From positions 2,108,001 to 2,172,000 of the forward strand of contig NZ_JADIKI010000023.1 in the NCBI RefSeq assembly GCF_044904605.1: a DNA stretch of 64,000 nucleotides, given 5' to 3'. A program made the translations under genes and the position numbers. Positions 38,139-47,252 of this stretch are shown here, piece by piece. The notes under the pieces were generated by a model. It was given only the letters and a program-made list of their open reading frames with translations. It did not search any database and was not told where the DNA came from. Each line of letters begins with the position of its first letter. The first letter of the stretch is position 1. Origin of the DNA: Dyella_B humi. Its GTDB lineage: Bacteria; Pseudomonadota; Gammaproteobacteria; Xanthomonadales; Rhodanobacteraceae.

Positions 38139-38720
38139 ATGCGTCCCCTGATCTTTCTACTGCTGCTCCTACTGATGCCTATGTGCGCCCATGCACAGGG
38201 CGACATCCATCGTTGCATGGGTGCGGACGGCATTCCCGTGTTTACGGATCGCGTCTGTGCCGATGTGAATGCTGCACCAGTGCTGTCAGCGCCGGCTCCC
38301 GCAGCGAGTGTGCATGCGCCGGCCACACTTTCGCAGCCGCCTGCGGTGACCTGCGCGGCGGATCTGAAACAGCTCAAGCAGGCGGTGATCGATGCTTTCG
38401 CCGAACGCAATCCCAATCGTCTTGCCGGCGTGACGTTGTGGAATGGCGACGGAAAAGAAGAGGTCGTGGCCGGTATCCGTTACTTCAATCGCCTGATGGC
38501 GCGTCCATTGATCGAGGTCAAGAACGCATCGACTGCTGGCGATGACGACGATGCGGATCCTTCCGCACTCTCGCTGTCGGCTTCGTCCAAGCCGACGCCC
38601 GCCCAGGGCGAAGCGCTGATCGTGCGGACCGAGTCCGACGATGGCAGCGGTGCCAGCGAGGAAACCCGCTTCAACGTGGTGCATAGGTCCGGATGCGTGT
38701 GGTTGCAACCGCATAGTTGA
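38139..38720 (+). CDS. Exported DUF4124-type protein
   Basis: 193-aa protein with a signal peptide (1-19, LLMPMCAHAQ) and an N-terminal DUF4124-like segment. That segment contains IHRCMGADGIPVFTDRVCAD, a Cys pair around a Val-Phe-Thr-Asp core. A Pro/Ala-rich linker and a C-terminal domain with YFNRLMARPLIEVK follow. The family is abundant in Xanthomonadales and of unknown role. No ribosome binding site is obvious. Confidence 0.7.
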   Translation: MRPLIFLLLLLLMPMCAHAQGDIHRCMGADGIPVFTDRVCADVNAAPVLSAPAPAASVHAPATLSQPPAVTCAADLKQLKQAVIDAFAERNPNRLAGVTLWNGDGKEEVVAGIRYFNRLMARPLIEVKNASTAGDDDDADPSALSLSASSKPTPAQGEALIVRTESDDGSGASEETRFNVVHRSGCVWLQPHS

Positions 38721-38780
38721 CGAAAGGCGCTGAAAGCTTCGGCCCGTTATCATGAGCGGTCCCCAACGGAGATTGCCCCC

Positions 38781-39698
38781 ATGGCCCAGCAGTACCCCGA
38801 ATGGATCTGGCAGAACGGCGAAATCAAGCCGTGGAAGGATGCCACCGCGCACGTGATGTCGCATGCCCTGCATTACGGCTCGTCGGTATTCGAGGGAATC
38901 CGCAGCTATGTTACGCCGGAAGGCGCGGCGATCTTCCGCCTCACCGATCACTTAAAGCGTCTGTACCTGTCGGCCAAGATCTACGACATGGTGCTGCCCT
39001 ATTCGCAGGACGAACTGGCGGCGGCCTGCCGCGATGTGATTCGTAAGAACGGCTACTCCGCGGCTTATCTGCGCCCGGTCGCGTATCGCGGTCTGGGCGG
39101 CTTCGGGCTCTCCGCCGACACGCCGATCGACGTCGCCGTGGCGACCTGGCCGATGGGTCCGTATCTCGGGCCAGAAGCGCTGGAAGTGGGCATTACCGCC
39201 TGTGTGTCGAGCTGGCAGCGTTTCGCGCCGAACACCGTCCCCGCCGGCGCCAAGGCCGGCGGCAATTACCTTTCCGGCCAGCTCGTCGCGCGTGAGGCAC
39301 GCCGCCTTGGCTTCGGCGAAGGCATCGCCCTGGCCGCCAGTGGCCTGCTCAGCGAAGGCGCCGGCGAAAACCTGTTCTTGATATTCGACGGCGTGCTTCA
39401 CACCACGCCGGCCAGCGCCTCTATCCTCGCCGGCATCACCCGCGACACCATTAAAGTGCTGGCGCGCGAGGACGGTATCGAAGTCGTGGAACGCGACATC
39501 CCGCGCGAGTACCTATACCTGGCTGACGAAGTGCTGATGTGCGGTACCGCCGCCGAGATCACCCCGATCCGCGAGATCGACGGCAAGCAGGTCGGCAGCG
39601 GCAAGGCCGGACGTGTCACGCGCCGGCTGCAGGAACTCTACTTCGGCCTGTTCGACGGCAAGACCCAGGACAAGTGGGGCTGGCTGGAGCCGGTTTGA
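38781..39698 (+). CDS. ilvE: Branched-chain amino acid aminotransferase
   Basis: 305-aa fold-type IV PLP aminotransferase for the last step of Val, Leu and Ile synthesis. The PLP lysine is K158 (GAKAGGNYLSGQL). HYGSSVFEGIR (31-41), YLRPVAYRG and the phosphate-binding ASGLLSEGAGENLF are standard. Start and length match E. coli IlvE (309 aa). Confidence 0.96.
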   Translation: MAQQYPEWIWQNGEIKPWKDATAHVMSHALHYGSSVFEGIRSYVTPEGAAIFRLTDHLKRLYLSAKIYDMVLPYSQDELAAACRDVIRKNGYSAAYLRPVAYRGLGGFGLSADTPIDVAVATWPMGPYLGPEALEVGITACVSSWQRFAPNTVPAGAKAGGNYLSGQLVAREARRLGFGEGIALAASGLLSEGAGENLFLIFDGVLHTTPASASILAGITRDTIKVLAREDGIEVVERDIPREYLYLADEVLMCGTAAEITPIREIDGKQVGSGKAGRVTRRLQELYFGLFDGKTQDKWGWLEPV

Positions 39699-39778
39699 GT
39701 TGTCATTGAGGGCAAGGCATCTCCGCACCCAGATGTTGCTGGCTTACTTGCGAGGAGCTCTCTACAGAGCGTTCGTCA

Positions 39779-39798
39779 TCCCGGCGAAAGCCGGGATC
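39779..39798. repeat. CCCGGC-GAAA-GCCGGG palindromic repeat
   Basis: ATCCCGGC-GAAA-GCCGGGAT in the ilvE-priA convergent gap, preceded by TCGTC. The same element occurs twice, in inverted orientation, at 47133-47210. It is a dispersed repeat and may act as a transcription end here. Confidence 0.75.
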
Positions 39799-39883
39799 CC
39801 GCGGTGCGACATCGACTTCAACGATATTTAGCCTAGTCCGATCGATGCGGTGTAGACGGGTTGAGTGTCTTAGGGCCGGCTGC

Positions 39884-42058
39884 TCAATAAAGATCGATCG
39901 GATCCACATCCAGCGACCAGCGCACCTTGCGCGCGCTAGGCAACTGCGCAAGCTGCGCCGACCACGGCCGCACTGCAGCGTGTAGATCGCGGCGGCTGGG
40001 CGATTCGATCAGCAGTTGTCCGCGCTGACGTCCTGCGCGTAGCGGCATCGGTGCAGGCATGGGGCCGGCGATCTGCAACGTGTCTGCAGTGGGCAGGGCT
40101 GCACACGCTTCGGAAAGAAACGCATCGACGACTGCGCGCTGATGCGCTTCGCAACGCAGCAACACTTGATGTCCATAAGGCGGTAATCCTGTCTGCTTGC
40201 GTTCGGCCAGCAGCTCTTTCGCCGCTGCCGTGTAACCTTGCGCAAGCAGCGTGTGCAATAGCGGATGATCAGGATGATGCGTTTGCAACAGCACACGACC
40301 GGGCTTGCGCGCGCGACCTGCGCGGCCAGCCACTTGCACGACGAGTTGCCCCAGACGTTCTCCGGCGCGGAAGTCGACGCTGAGCAAGCCTTCGTCCACG
40401 CCAACGATGGCAACCAATGTGAGATTCGGTAGATCGTGGCCCTTCGCCAGCATCTGCGTGCCTACCAATATCGCCGGCGCGTCTTCCGCCAGATTGTCCA
40501 GCAATTGTTCGAACGCATCGCGCCGACGCGTGGTTTCGCGATCGATGCGCAGCACCGGTACCTGCGGGAAATGCGCGGTAAGCGCTTCTTCCAGTCGCTC
40601 GGTGCCTTGGCCTTGCGGTTTCAGCTCCTGGCCACCGCACGTGGGACAGGTGGAAGGCACGGGCGCTTGCAGGTCGCAGTGATGGCACACCAATTTGCGC
40701 CAGGCAGCGTGAAGGGTGAGCGGGTGTTCACAGCGCGGGCATTCCGCGTGCCAGCCGCAGCTGTGGCATAGCAAGACCGGCGCGTAGCCGCGGCGGTTGC
40801 GGAACACCAGCGCCTGCTCGCCGCGCGTCACGGCGTCGCCGACCGCATGCAGTAATGCGGGCGACAAGCCGTGTTCCAGGCGCTGCGCGCGCATGTCGAT
40901 GATCTGCACTTGCGGTGGATGCGTGGCGGCCGGACGCGAACGCAAATGCAGCGCGCGGTAGCGACCGGCCTCGACGTTCGCCAGGCTTTCTAGTGACGGT
41001 GTGGCAGAGCCGAGCAGCACGGGTACCTGCAGCGCGCGTCCGCGCACCAGCGCCAGATCGCGTGCGTGATAGCGGAAGCCTTCCTGCTGCTTGTAGGCGC
41101 TGTCGTGTTCTTCGTCCACGATGATCAGCCCGGCATGCGGCAGCGGCGTGAATACGGCCGAGCGCGTGCCCAGGACGACCTTCGCTTCGCCCGCGCGCAT
41201 GCGCAGCCATGCGCGGGCGCGCTCGCCTTCGGCGAGGTTGGAATGCAGCACTTCCACCGGCACGCCTAAGCGATCGCGCAAGCGGCGCACGGTCTGTGGC
41301 GCCAGGCCGATCTCCGGCACTAGCAGCAGCGCCTGTTTGCCTTGCGCCAACGTGCGTTCGATCAGAGCGAGGTAAACCTCCGTCTTGCCGCTGCCGGTAA
41401 TGCCGTCGAGCAGAAAGGGCTGGAAGCGGCCGAAGGCTTCGGTTACCGCAGCGATGGCGACTTCTTGTTCGGCATGCAGCGCGAGCTTCGGCACAGCAGG
41501 AAAGAAGGCCGACGAAGGTGCGGGCTCCGCGCGTTCGATCAGGCCGGCTTCGACCAAGCGTCGCGCGGCGGGTCGCCAATCGGGCAGAGTGGTGTCCAGC
41601 TCGGTTGCCGACATCGGACCAGCGAGCAAGGCTTGTAGCAGAGCACGGCTGCCGCCGCGACGGCTGCCGGCATCGAGCGCGCTGCGTCCAGCGATGGTGA
41701 GCTGCCAGATCGGCTCCTGTGTTTCCGGCAGCGGCTTGTCTTCGCGCAGCAGCAAGGGCAGCGCGTTCGCATAGGCTTCGCCCGGCGCGCCGAGCCAGTA
41801 GTCGGCGGCCCAGGCCAGCGTTTGCATCAGTTCGGCATCGAGCAGTGGCGTCTCATCCAGTACGCGCAGCACGCGCTTCAGCCGCGTGCTGCCGACATGG
41901 GCTGGCATGTCGGTTTCCACCACGACGCCTACGGCCTTGTTGCGTCCAAAGGGAACGAGCACGCGACTGCCTACCGCCGCCGCGCCCGAGGCAGGTGGCA
42001 GGTAATCGAACAAGGTGGGAAGCGGAACCGGCAGGGCGATGCGAAGAACGAGAGGCAT
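39884..42058 (-). CDS. priA: Primosomal replication protein N' (replication restart helicase)
   Basis: 724-aa DExH helicase that reloads the replisome at stalled forks. The N-terminal DNA-binding domain begins LRIALPVPLPTLFDYLPP. Walker A is DGITGSGKTEVYL, Walker B is IIVDEEHDSAYKQ, and the zinc-binding Cys cluster (CHSCGWHAECPRCEHPLTLH and CHHCD with CPTCGG) lies about 440-480. VGTQMLAKGHDLPNLTLV is helicase motif V. DnaA boxes lie about 165-200 bp upstream. Confidence 0.97.
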   Translation of the reverse strand: MPLVLRIALPVPLPTLFDYLPPASGAAAVGSRVLVPFGRNKAVGVVVETDMPAHVGSTRLKRVLRVLDETPLLDAELMQTLAWAADYWLGAPGEAYANALPLLLREDKPLPETQEPIWQLTIAGRSALDAGSRRGGSRALLQALLAGPMSATELDTTLPDWRPAARRLVEAGLIERAEPAPSSAFFPAVPKLALHAEQEVAIAAVTEAFGRFQPFLLDGITGSGKTEVYLALIERTLAQGKQALLLVPEIGLAPQTVRRLRDRLGVPVEVLHSNLAEGERARAWLRMRAGEAKVVLGTRSAVFTPLPHAGLIIVDEEHDSAYKQQEGFRYHARDLALVRGRALQVPVLLGSATPSLESLANVEAGRYRALHLRSRPAATHPPQVQIIDMRAQRLEHGLSPALLHAVGDAVTRGEQALVFRNRRGYAPVLLCHSCGWHAECPRCEHPLTLHAAWRKLVCHHCDLQAPVPSTCPTCGGQELKPQGQGTERLEEALTAHFPQVPVLRIDRETTRRRDAFEQLLDNLAEDAPAILVGTQMLAKGHDLPNLTLVAIVGVDEGLLSVDFRAGERLGQLVVQVAGRAGRARKPGRVLLQTHHPDHPLLHTLLAQGYTAAAKELLAERKQTGLPPYGHQVLLRCEAHQRAVVDAFLSEACAALPTADTLQIAGPMPAPMPLRAGRQRGQLLIESPSRRDLHAAVRPWSAQLAQLPSARKVRWSLDVDPIDLY

Positions 42059-42461
42059 GGCGTCAGAAGAAGGCCGGCATGGCGGGGAGTGTATCGCGCG
42101 CGGCAGGGTACGCCCTCACGAAATACCGATGGAGAAAGTCATGCTGGAAGCTTGCCCGCGATTGCTGCTCTGTCATCTAGGAAAAACGGCTAAGTAGCTC
42201 ATCGATACGTGGTTTTACCCTTATCCACAAGAACTGTGGATAAGTCTGTGGATGCGCCGTTGAGAGGGGGCCGTTTCGCGCATTAGAACGGCCCTTGTGA
42301 CAGGCTGTGCAAGTTTTGACCAGCTAAAAATATCCATGTACATCAATGTGTTGAAAGGGCAGTTCGGGATCGTCCTAACCGCGCTCACGGGCTTGACACG
42401 CGCGTATGTCAATACCTTGACGCTGTGCAAAACCGGGCTTTTGGCCTTCCGAAAATGACAA
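42059..42461. other. 403-bp intergenic region with DnaA boxes
   Basis: No gene is seen. It carries the DnaA box cluster at 42221-42255 and an AT-richer patch at about 42320-42345. It lies upstream of priA and downstream of the DUF3667 gene. Confidence 0.6.
42221..42255. promoter_or_regulatory. DnaA box cluster
   Basis: TTATCCACA (42221-42229) and TGTGGATAA (42235-42243) are perfect consensus boxes in inverted orientation, forming a 9-bp stem around AGAAC. A third, TGTGGATGC (42247-42255), has two mismatches. Confidence 0.7.
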
Positions 42462-43616
42462 TCAATGGGCCAGGCCGAGGGTGACGGCGACCATCAAGGC
42501 CAGCATCAGCAGCCAGAAATAGCACCACCCGATGAACCAGTATTTCACGGCCGTCATCACCCAGCCCTGGCGGTAAATCCGCTTCTGCATGATCAGCAGG
42601 TAGACAGGCACCCACAGTATGAGCGCGCCCTGCAACAGGCCTGCCGCGTAGCCGGCCCAGGCCGCGAGGGGTTTGAGCCAGGTATTGAGCATGCCGGCGA
42701 TCACGATCAGCAGCAGGCTCAGGAACAGGAAGGCGTGGCTATGCAGGGACGCGATCAAGTGTTCCATGTAGAGCCGGCGCTTGAAGATGTAGAACAATTT
42801 CAGCAGCAAGGCGAACACCGGGACCAACACCAGCATGGTGCCGGGAAGCGCTCCGAACATGCCGGCGCTGATATGGTCCAAGGCTTCCTGGCGATGCGCA
42901 GCGTCGCCGTGCTTTAAAGCCCTGATGTTTTGCACCAGATGTTCGCGAAACTCGTTGAACCGCTCGTTGGCGAAATCCGGCAACCCGTTGAGGTGTATCG
43001 GAGTGATCGGTCGCTCGTCTTGGGCCTCGTTCGTGCCAGGAGGCGCCTTGGTGGAGGAAGCACTTGCTGGCGTGCCGAGTTCGGTCAGCCGTGCGTTGGC
43101 CTTCTCGCGGAGCGTCTTTTCGGCCTGATCCACCTGGGCCACGATCGCGGCGTTACCGACGGTGCGTGTGGCTTCCAGCGCCTCCAGCTTACGGTCGAGC
43201 TGATGCTGAACCTCCTGCGAGGTCTGTGCTTGCGAGAAGTCGTCGCCCTGATCGACCAGCACTACAGCCTGATGGCGCTGCTGTGCGCGGTGTGCGATCA
43301 CGTCCGCCGCCAAGTGCAGCGTGAAGAACGACAGCAGACAAATCACGAACATCAGTCGGAACGGGGCGATATAACGCACTCGCCGGCCGCTGAAGTATTC
43401 CAGCGTGAGGAAGCCGGGTTTCAGGAACAGTGGCGGGACGGTGTGCAGAATGCGCCCGTCGATGTGCAAGAAGGTCTCGAAGAATTCCTCGAACAGCCCG
43501 TGCGCCGGGCGCAGCACGCTGTGCACCGACTGGCCGCAGTGGTGGCAGTACTCGCCTTGCAGCGGCGTCTGGCAGTTGGCGCAAAGCGCGCCCTCGTAGG
43601 CGGTGAGTTCCTTCAT
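42462..43616 (-). CDS. DUF3667-type membrane protein with zinc ribbon
   Basis: 384-aa protein. An N-terminal zinc ribbon (CANCQ and CHHCGQ, residues 12-28) precedes a first hydrophobic segment at about 85-105 (YIAPFRLMFVICLLSFFTLHL). A long charged, coiled-coil-prone region (about 110-240) follows, then four hydrophobic segments to the C-terminus. This matches the DUF3667/DUF3429-like class of Xanthomonadales membrane proteins with no known role. ATG 43616 follows AGGGGAAA. The open frame upstream belongs to the shadow of the divergent MATE gene. Confidence 0.75.
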   Translation of the reverse strand: MKELTAYEGALCANCQTPLQGEYCHHCGQSVHSVLRPAHGLFEEFFETFLHIDGRILHTVPPLFLKPGFLTLEYFSGRRVRYIAPFRLMFVICLLSFFTLHLAADVIAHRAQQRHQAVVLVDQGDDFSQAQTSQEVQHQLDRKLEALEATRTVGNAAIVAQVDQAEKTLREKANARLTELGTPASASSTKAPPGTNEAQDERPITPIHLNGLPDFANERFNEFREHLVQNIRALKHGDAAHRQEALDHISAGMFGALPGTMLVLVPVFALLLKLFYIFKRRLYMEHLIASLHSHAFLFLSLLLIVIAGMLNTWLKPLAAWAGYAAGLLQGALILWVPVYLLIMQKRIYRQGWVMTAVKYWFIGWCYFWLLMLALMVAVTLGLAH

Positions 43617-43731
43617 ACGTGTTTCCCCTGGCGCAGCGTCGAATCTTGGCAGGCCGGCGGGAAGTAGAACAGGGCCGGAAGCATTGCCGGTACCGCGCGG
43701 TACAATGTGCGGCTCCGGAGTATGCAAACCC

Positions 43732-45138
43732 ATGAAACCCTTCCATCTCGACCGAGCCCGGGTCGCGCGGGAGATCGGCGCTACCGTGCGCCTCGCCCTG
43801 CCACTGATTCTGGCCCAGCTCGCCGCCGTCGGCAGCAACGTGATCGACGCCGTGCTGGCCGGGCACGTTGGCGCGCACGTGCTGGGCGCGGTGGCGGTGG
43901 GTGCGAGCATCTGGTCGCTGGCGATCGTCAGCGGCATTGGCATGATGATGTCGGTGCCGCCGTCGATCTCCCAACTGGACGGCGCCGGCCGCCGGCATGA
44001 GGCGGGCGAGGTGTTCCACCAGGCGATCTGGCTGGCGCTCGCCATGGGCGTTCTGCTGGGGCTCGCGGTGCGTCATGCGGAGCCCTTGATCAAGCTGATC
44101 GGCGTGTCGCCGAGCCTGTATGGCGACGTGGGCGAGTTCCTGCGCGCGATCAGCTGGGGCGCGCCGGCATTGACTTGCTACTTCGCGCTGCGCGGTCTTT
44201 CAGAAGGGCTGTCGCTGACGCGGCCTTCCATGTATTTCAGCTTCGGCGGCCTGGTGCTGCTGGTGCCGCTGGGCTACATCTTCATGTTCGGCAAGCTCGG
44301 CCTGCCACCGCAAGGCGCGCGCGGCTGCGGCATCGCCACGGCCACGGTGCTGTGGATCGAGATGCTGGCGTTCGGCATCTACATATTTTTCCATCCCAAC
44401 TACCGAGGGCTGGGCGTGTTCAGCCATTTCGAATGGCCGGATTTCAAGCGCATCGGCCGGCTGGTGCACATCGGCCTGCCGATGGCGATCACCCTGCTGG
44501 CCGAAGGTGGGCTGTTCGTGGCAGCGGCGCTGCTGATCGGCACGATGGGCGAGGACATGGTGGCCAGCCACCAGGTTGCGCTGAACGTGGCGGCGCTGTT
44601 CTTCATGGTGCCGCTGGGGCTGGCCATGGCGATCACGGTGCGCGTCGGCAATGCGGTGGGGCGTGGCGATGCGTCCGGCATTCGTTACGCGGGGTTCTGC
44701 GGCATCGGCCTCACCCTGGCCACGCAGGCCATTTCGGCAGGCTTGATGCTGGGCTTTCCGCAGCTAATCGCCTCGCTCTACACCCACGATAAAACCGTCA
44801 TTGCGCTGGCAGCGCAGTTGCTGCTGCTGGCCGGCTTGTTCCAGTTTTCCGATGGTATCCAGGTGGCATCCAACGGCGCGCTGCGCGGCTTGAAGGACAC
44901 ACGCGTGCCGATGGCGATCACCCTGTTCGCGTACTGGGGCGTGGGCATGCCGGTCGGCTGGTGGCTGGCGTTCCACGTAGGCCTGGGCGCACGTGGGATA
45001 TGGATGGGACTGATCGCCGGCCTCAGCATGGCAGCTCTGCTGCTGTTCGTGCGTTTCTGGCGCAGTTCGTTCCGGCATAAAGCCGGGACGTTTGGCCCTG
45101 TTGCGCCGGCCGCCGCGGATGCAACTATCACCTCATGA
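43732..45138 (+). CDS. norM: MATE family multidrug efflux transporter
   Basis: 468-aa inner-membrane exporter with 12 predicted transmembrane helices in two similar halves. The first helix region ALPLILAQLAAVGSNVIDAVLAGHVG is the NorM-type start with conserved Asp and Gly. Such pumps expel cationic drugs in exchange for Na+ or H+. ATG 43732 is preceded by GGAG at 12 nt; the open frame begins earlier but there the sequence is a shadow of the opposite-strand gene. Confidence 0.9.
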   Translation: MKPFHLDRARVAREIGATVRLALPLILAQLAAVGSNVIDAVLAGHVGAHVLGAVAVGASIWSLAIVSGIGMMMSVPPSISQLDGAGRRHEAGEVFHQAIWLALAMGVLLGLAVRHAEPLIKLIGVSPSLYGDVGEFLRAISWGAPALTCYFALRGLSEGLSLTRPSMYFSFGGLVLLVPLGYIFMFGKLGLPPQGARGCGIATATVLWIEMLAFGIYIFFHPNYRGLGVFSHFEWPDFKRIGRLVHIGLPMAITLLAEGGLFVAAALLIGTMGEDMVASHQVALNVAALFFMVPLGLAMAITVRVGNAVGRGDASGIRYAGFCGIGLTLATQAISAGLMLGFPQLIASLYTHDKTVIALAAQLLLLAGLFQFSDGIQVASNGALRGLKDTRVPMAITLFAYWGVGMPVGWWLAFHVGLGARGIWMGLIAGLSMAALLLFVRFWRSSFRHKAGTFGPVAPAAADATITS

Positions 45139-45180
45139 CCGGCTGTGCCGGCGGACCATTAAAAAGGATCTGAAGCGTTT

Positions 45181-47064
45181 ATGAGCACACCACCGCCCAT
45201 CGGCCGCCCGCGGCAACCGAACGGATTCTGGGCCTTTCTGCGCGTGTTCGGGCGCGGGCTCAACATCGTGCGGCTGATCATCCTCAACGTGGCGTTCTTC
45301 GCCTTCCTGGGGCTGTTCTTGCTGGTGGTGCTGGCGGTTGGCGCGGCTAAGCACCTCAACGATATCCAGGACAGCAGCGTGCTGGTGCTGCGGCCGGAAG
45401 GGCGATTGGTGGAGCAGTACAGCATCAGTCCGATGCAGCGCGTGTTTTCAAAGCTTTCCGGCGATGAAGCGAAGGAAGTACAAGTGCGCGACCTGGTCGG
45501 CGCGATCGATGCGGCGGCGAAGGATTCACGCATTACGCGCATCGTGCTCGATCCGGGACATCTGCAGAGCGGCGGTTTTGCGGCGTTGACAGAAGTAGGT
45601 GCGTCGCTCGATCGCTTTCGTGCCGCCGGCAAGCCGGTGGTCGCTTGGGGCGCGGACCTGGATCAATATCAGTATTACCTTGCGGCCCATGCCGATCGCG
45701 TGCTGCTCGATCCGCAGGGCGCGCTGTTCATCACTGGCCTTTCCAACTATCGCCTGTTCTACAAGGACCTGCTCGACAAGCTGGGCGTGAGCGTCTACCT
45801 GTTCCGCGTCGGCCAGTTCAAGAGCGCGGCCGAGCCGTTCGTGCTCGATCACGCGTCGCCCGAATCCAAGGAAGCGGACAGCTATTGGATGGGCGGTCTG
45901 TGGGACGGCTACATCCGCGACATCGCCATGCTGCGCAAGCTCGATGCGGCGGCGGTGCGCTCGGATATCGACAATCTCCCCGATCGCTTGGCCGCCGCAC
46001 AAGGCGATCTCGCCAAGTTGGCGCTGAACGAGCACTTGATCGATGGCCTCGCCACGCGCGAGGAACTGATCGATACGCTGCGTTCGCAAGGCGTACCTGC
46101 CGGCAAGGATGGGCACGGCATTCGCGGCGTGGGCCTGGATCGCTACGCAACCGCTGTTCCGGATCGCGACACGCCCGGTGCATCTGCCGTGACGGTGGTG
46201 GTGGCGGAGGGTGAGATTTCTTCCGGCAAGCAACAGGCCGGTTCGGTTGGCGGTGAATCGACCGCCGCGCTCATTCGCAGCGCGCGCGAGAACAAACGCA
46301 CCAAGGCGCTGGTGCTGCGGGTGAATTCGCCTGGTGGCGAGGTGTACGCCGCGGAAGAAATACGCCGCGAAGTGGCGCTGACGCGCAAAGCCGGCATTCC
46401 GGTGGTGGTGTCGATGGGCGATGTGGCCGCCAGCGGTGGCTATTGGATCTCGATGAACGCGGACCAGATCTACGCCGAGCCCAACACCATCACCGGCTCG
46501 ATCGGCATCTTCGGCATGTACTTCACCGTGCCGGGTGCGCTCGGCAAGCTCGGCATCACCAGCGATGGCGTGGGAACTGCGCCGCTGGCCGGTGCCTTCA
46601 ACATCACTCGCCCACTCGACCCGAAGGTGGGCACGGTGATCCAGTCCATCATCGACAAGGGCTATCACGACTTCGTCGGCGGTGTGGCGCAGGCGCGCGG
46701 TAAGGATTACGCCGCGATCGACGCCGTGGCGCAGGGCCGCGTGTGGACCGGCAGCCAGGCGCAACAGCGCGGCCTGATCGACCAGCTCGGCGGGCTCGAC
46801 GCCGCGGTCCAGAAAGCCGCGGATCTGGCGAAGCTCGGCAAGGACTACGCCGTGCGCTACCAGGAGCAGCCAATGGGCGCGTTTGAGCGCTTCGTGGTGA
46901 GCTTCAATCAATCGGCCATGGTTTCGTCGCTGCAGGGTTACGGCGTGAGACTGCCAAGCTGGTTCGCGCAATTGCCGGTGCTGGCGCCGGAACTAGCCAT
47001 GTTGCGCACCGCGCAAGCAGGGCACCCGAACGTGTACGCGTATTGCTTCTGCTCGCCGCGTTGA
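45181..47064 (+). CDS. sppA: Signal peptide peptidase SppA (long, 67K type)
   Basis: 627-aa inner-membrane serine protease that degrades cleaved signal peptides. One N-terminal transmembrane helix (about 38-60, IVRLIILNVAFFAFLGLFLL) is followed by a tandem pair of Clp-like domains. The Ser/Lys dyad is Lys195 (LFYKDLLDKLG) and Ser418 (GDVAASGGYWIS), matching Lys209/Ser409 of E. coli. GSIGIFGMY is the adjacent conserved loop. The gene follows the MATE gene by 42 bp on the same strand. Confidence 0.94.
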   Translation: MSTPPPIGRPRQPNGFWAFLRVFGRGLNIVRLIILNVAFFAFLGLFLLVVLAVGAAKHLNDIQDSSVLVLRPEGRLVEQYSISPMQRVFSKLSGDEAKEVQVRDLVGAIDAAAKDSRITRIVLDPGHLQSGGFAALTEVGASLDRFRAAGKPVVAWGADLDQYQYYLAAHADRVLLDPQGALFITGLSNYRLFYKDLLDKLGVSVYLFRVGQFKSAAEPFVLDHASPESKEADSYWMGGLWDGYIRDIAMLRKLDAAAVRSDIDNLPDRLAAAQGDLAKLALNEHLIDGLATREELIDTLRSQGVPAGKDGHGIRGVGLDRYATAVPDRDTPGASAVTVVVAEGEISSGKQQAGSVGGESTAALIRSARENKRTKALVLRVNSPGGEVYAAEEIRREVALTRKAGIPVVVSMGDVAASGGYWISMNADQIYAEPNTITGSIGIFGMYFTVPGALGKLGITSDGVGTAPLAGAFNITRPLDPKVGTVIQSIIDKGYHDFVGGVAQARGKDYAAIDAVAQGRVWTGSQAQQRGLIDQLGGLDAAVQKAADLAKLGKDYAVRYQEQPMGAFERFVVSFNQSAMVSSLQGYGVRLPSWFAQLPVLAPELAMLRTAQAGHPNVYAYCFCSPR

Positions 47065-47132
47065 GTCTTGCATTCGCTCTCGTTGGTAGGCATATCAGCG
47101 TCGGGACTCAGTGATACTGATAGTTTAGAGTC

Positions 47133-47210
47133 CGTCACCCCGGCGAAAGCCGGGGCCCAGAGACTTTGATGCGCAAAGACACTAGGTCCCGGCTTTCGCC
47201 GAGACGACGA
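47133..47210. repeat. Inverted pair of CCCGGC-GAAA-GCCGGG repeats
   Basis: Copy 1 is CCCCGGC-GAAA-GCCGGGG (47138-47155). Copy 2, on the other strand, is the imperfect CCCGGC-TTTC-GCCGAG (47188-47203). The pair is separated by about 30 bp and flanked by GTC/GAC, a BIME-like composite. It lies in the convergent gap after sppA. Confidence 0.75.
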
Positions 47211-47252
47211 GAAACACGTGGTTGCGTAACGCACGCACTAATCAGCACAAAC

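Noticed and set aside
42221..42255. DnaA boxes as a replication origin
   Set aside because: No dnaA/dnaN/gyrB neighbourhood, no long AT-rich unwinding element and only three boxes.
47138..47203. CCCCGGC-GAAA-GCCGGGG as an sppA-specific intrinsic terminator
   Set aside because: No T-tract and the same element is dispersed (39779-39798), so it is better called a repeat, though it may still end transcripts.
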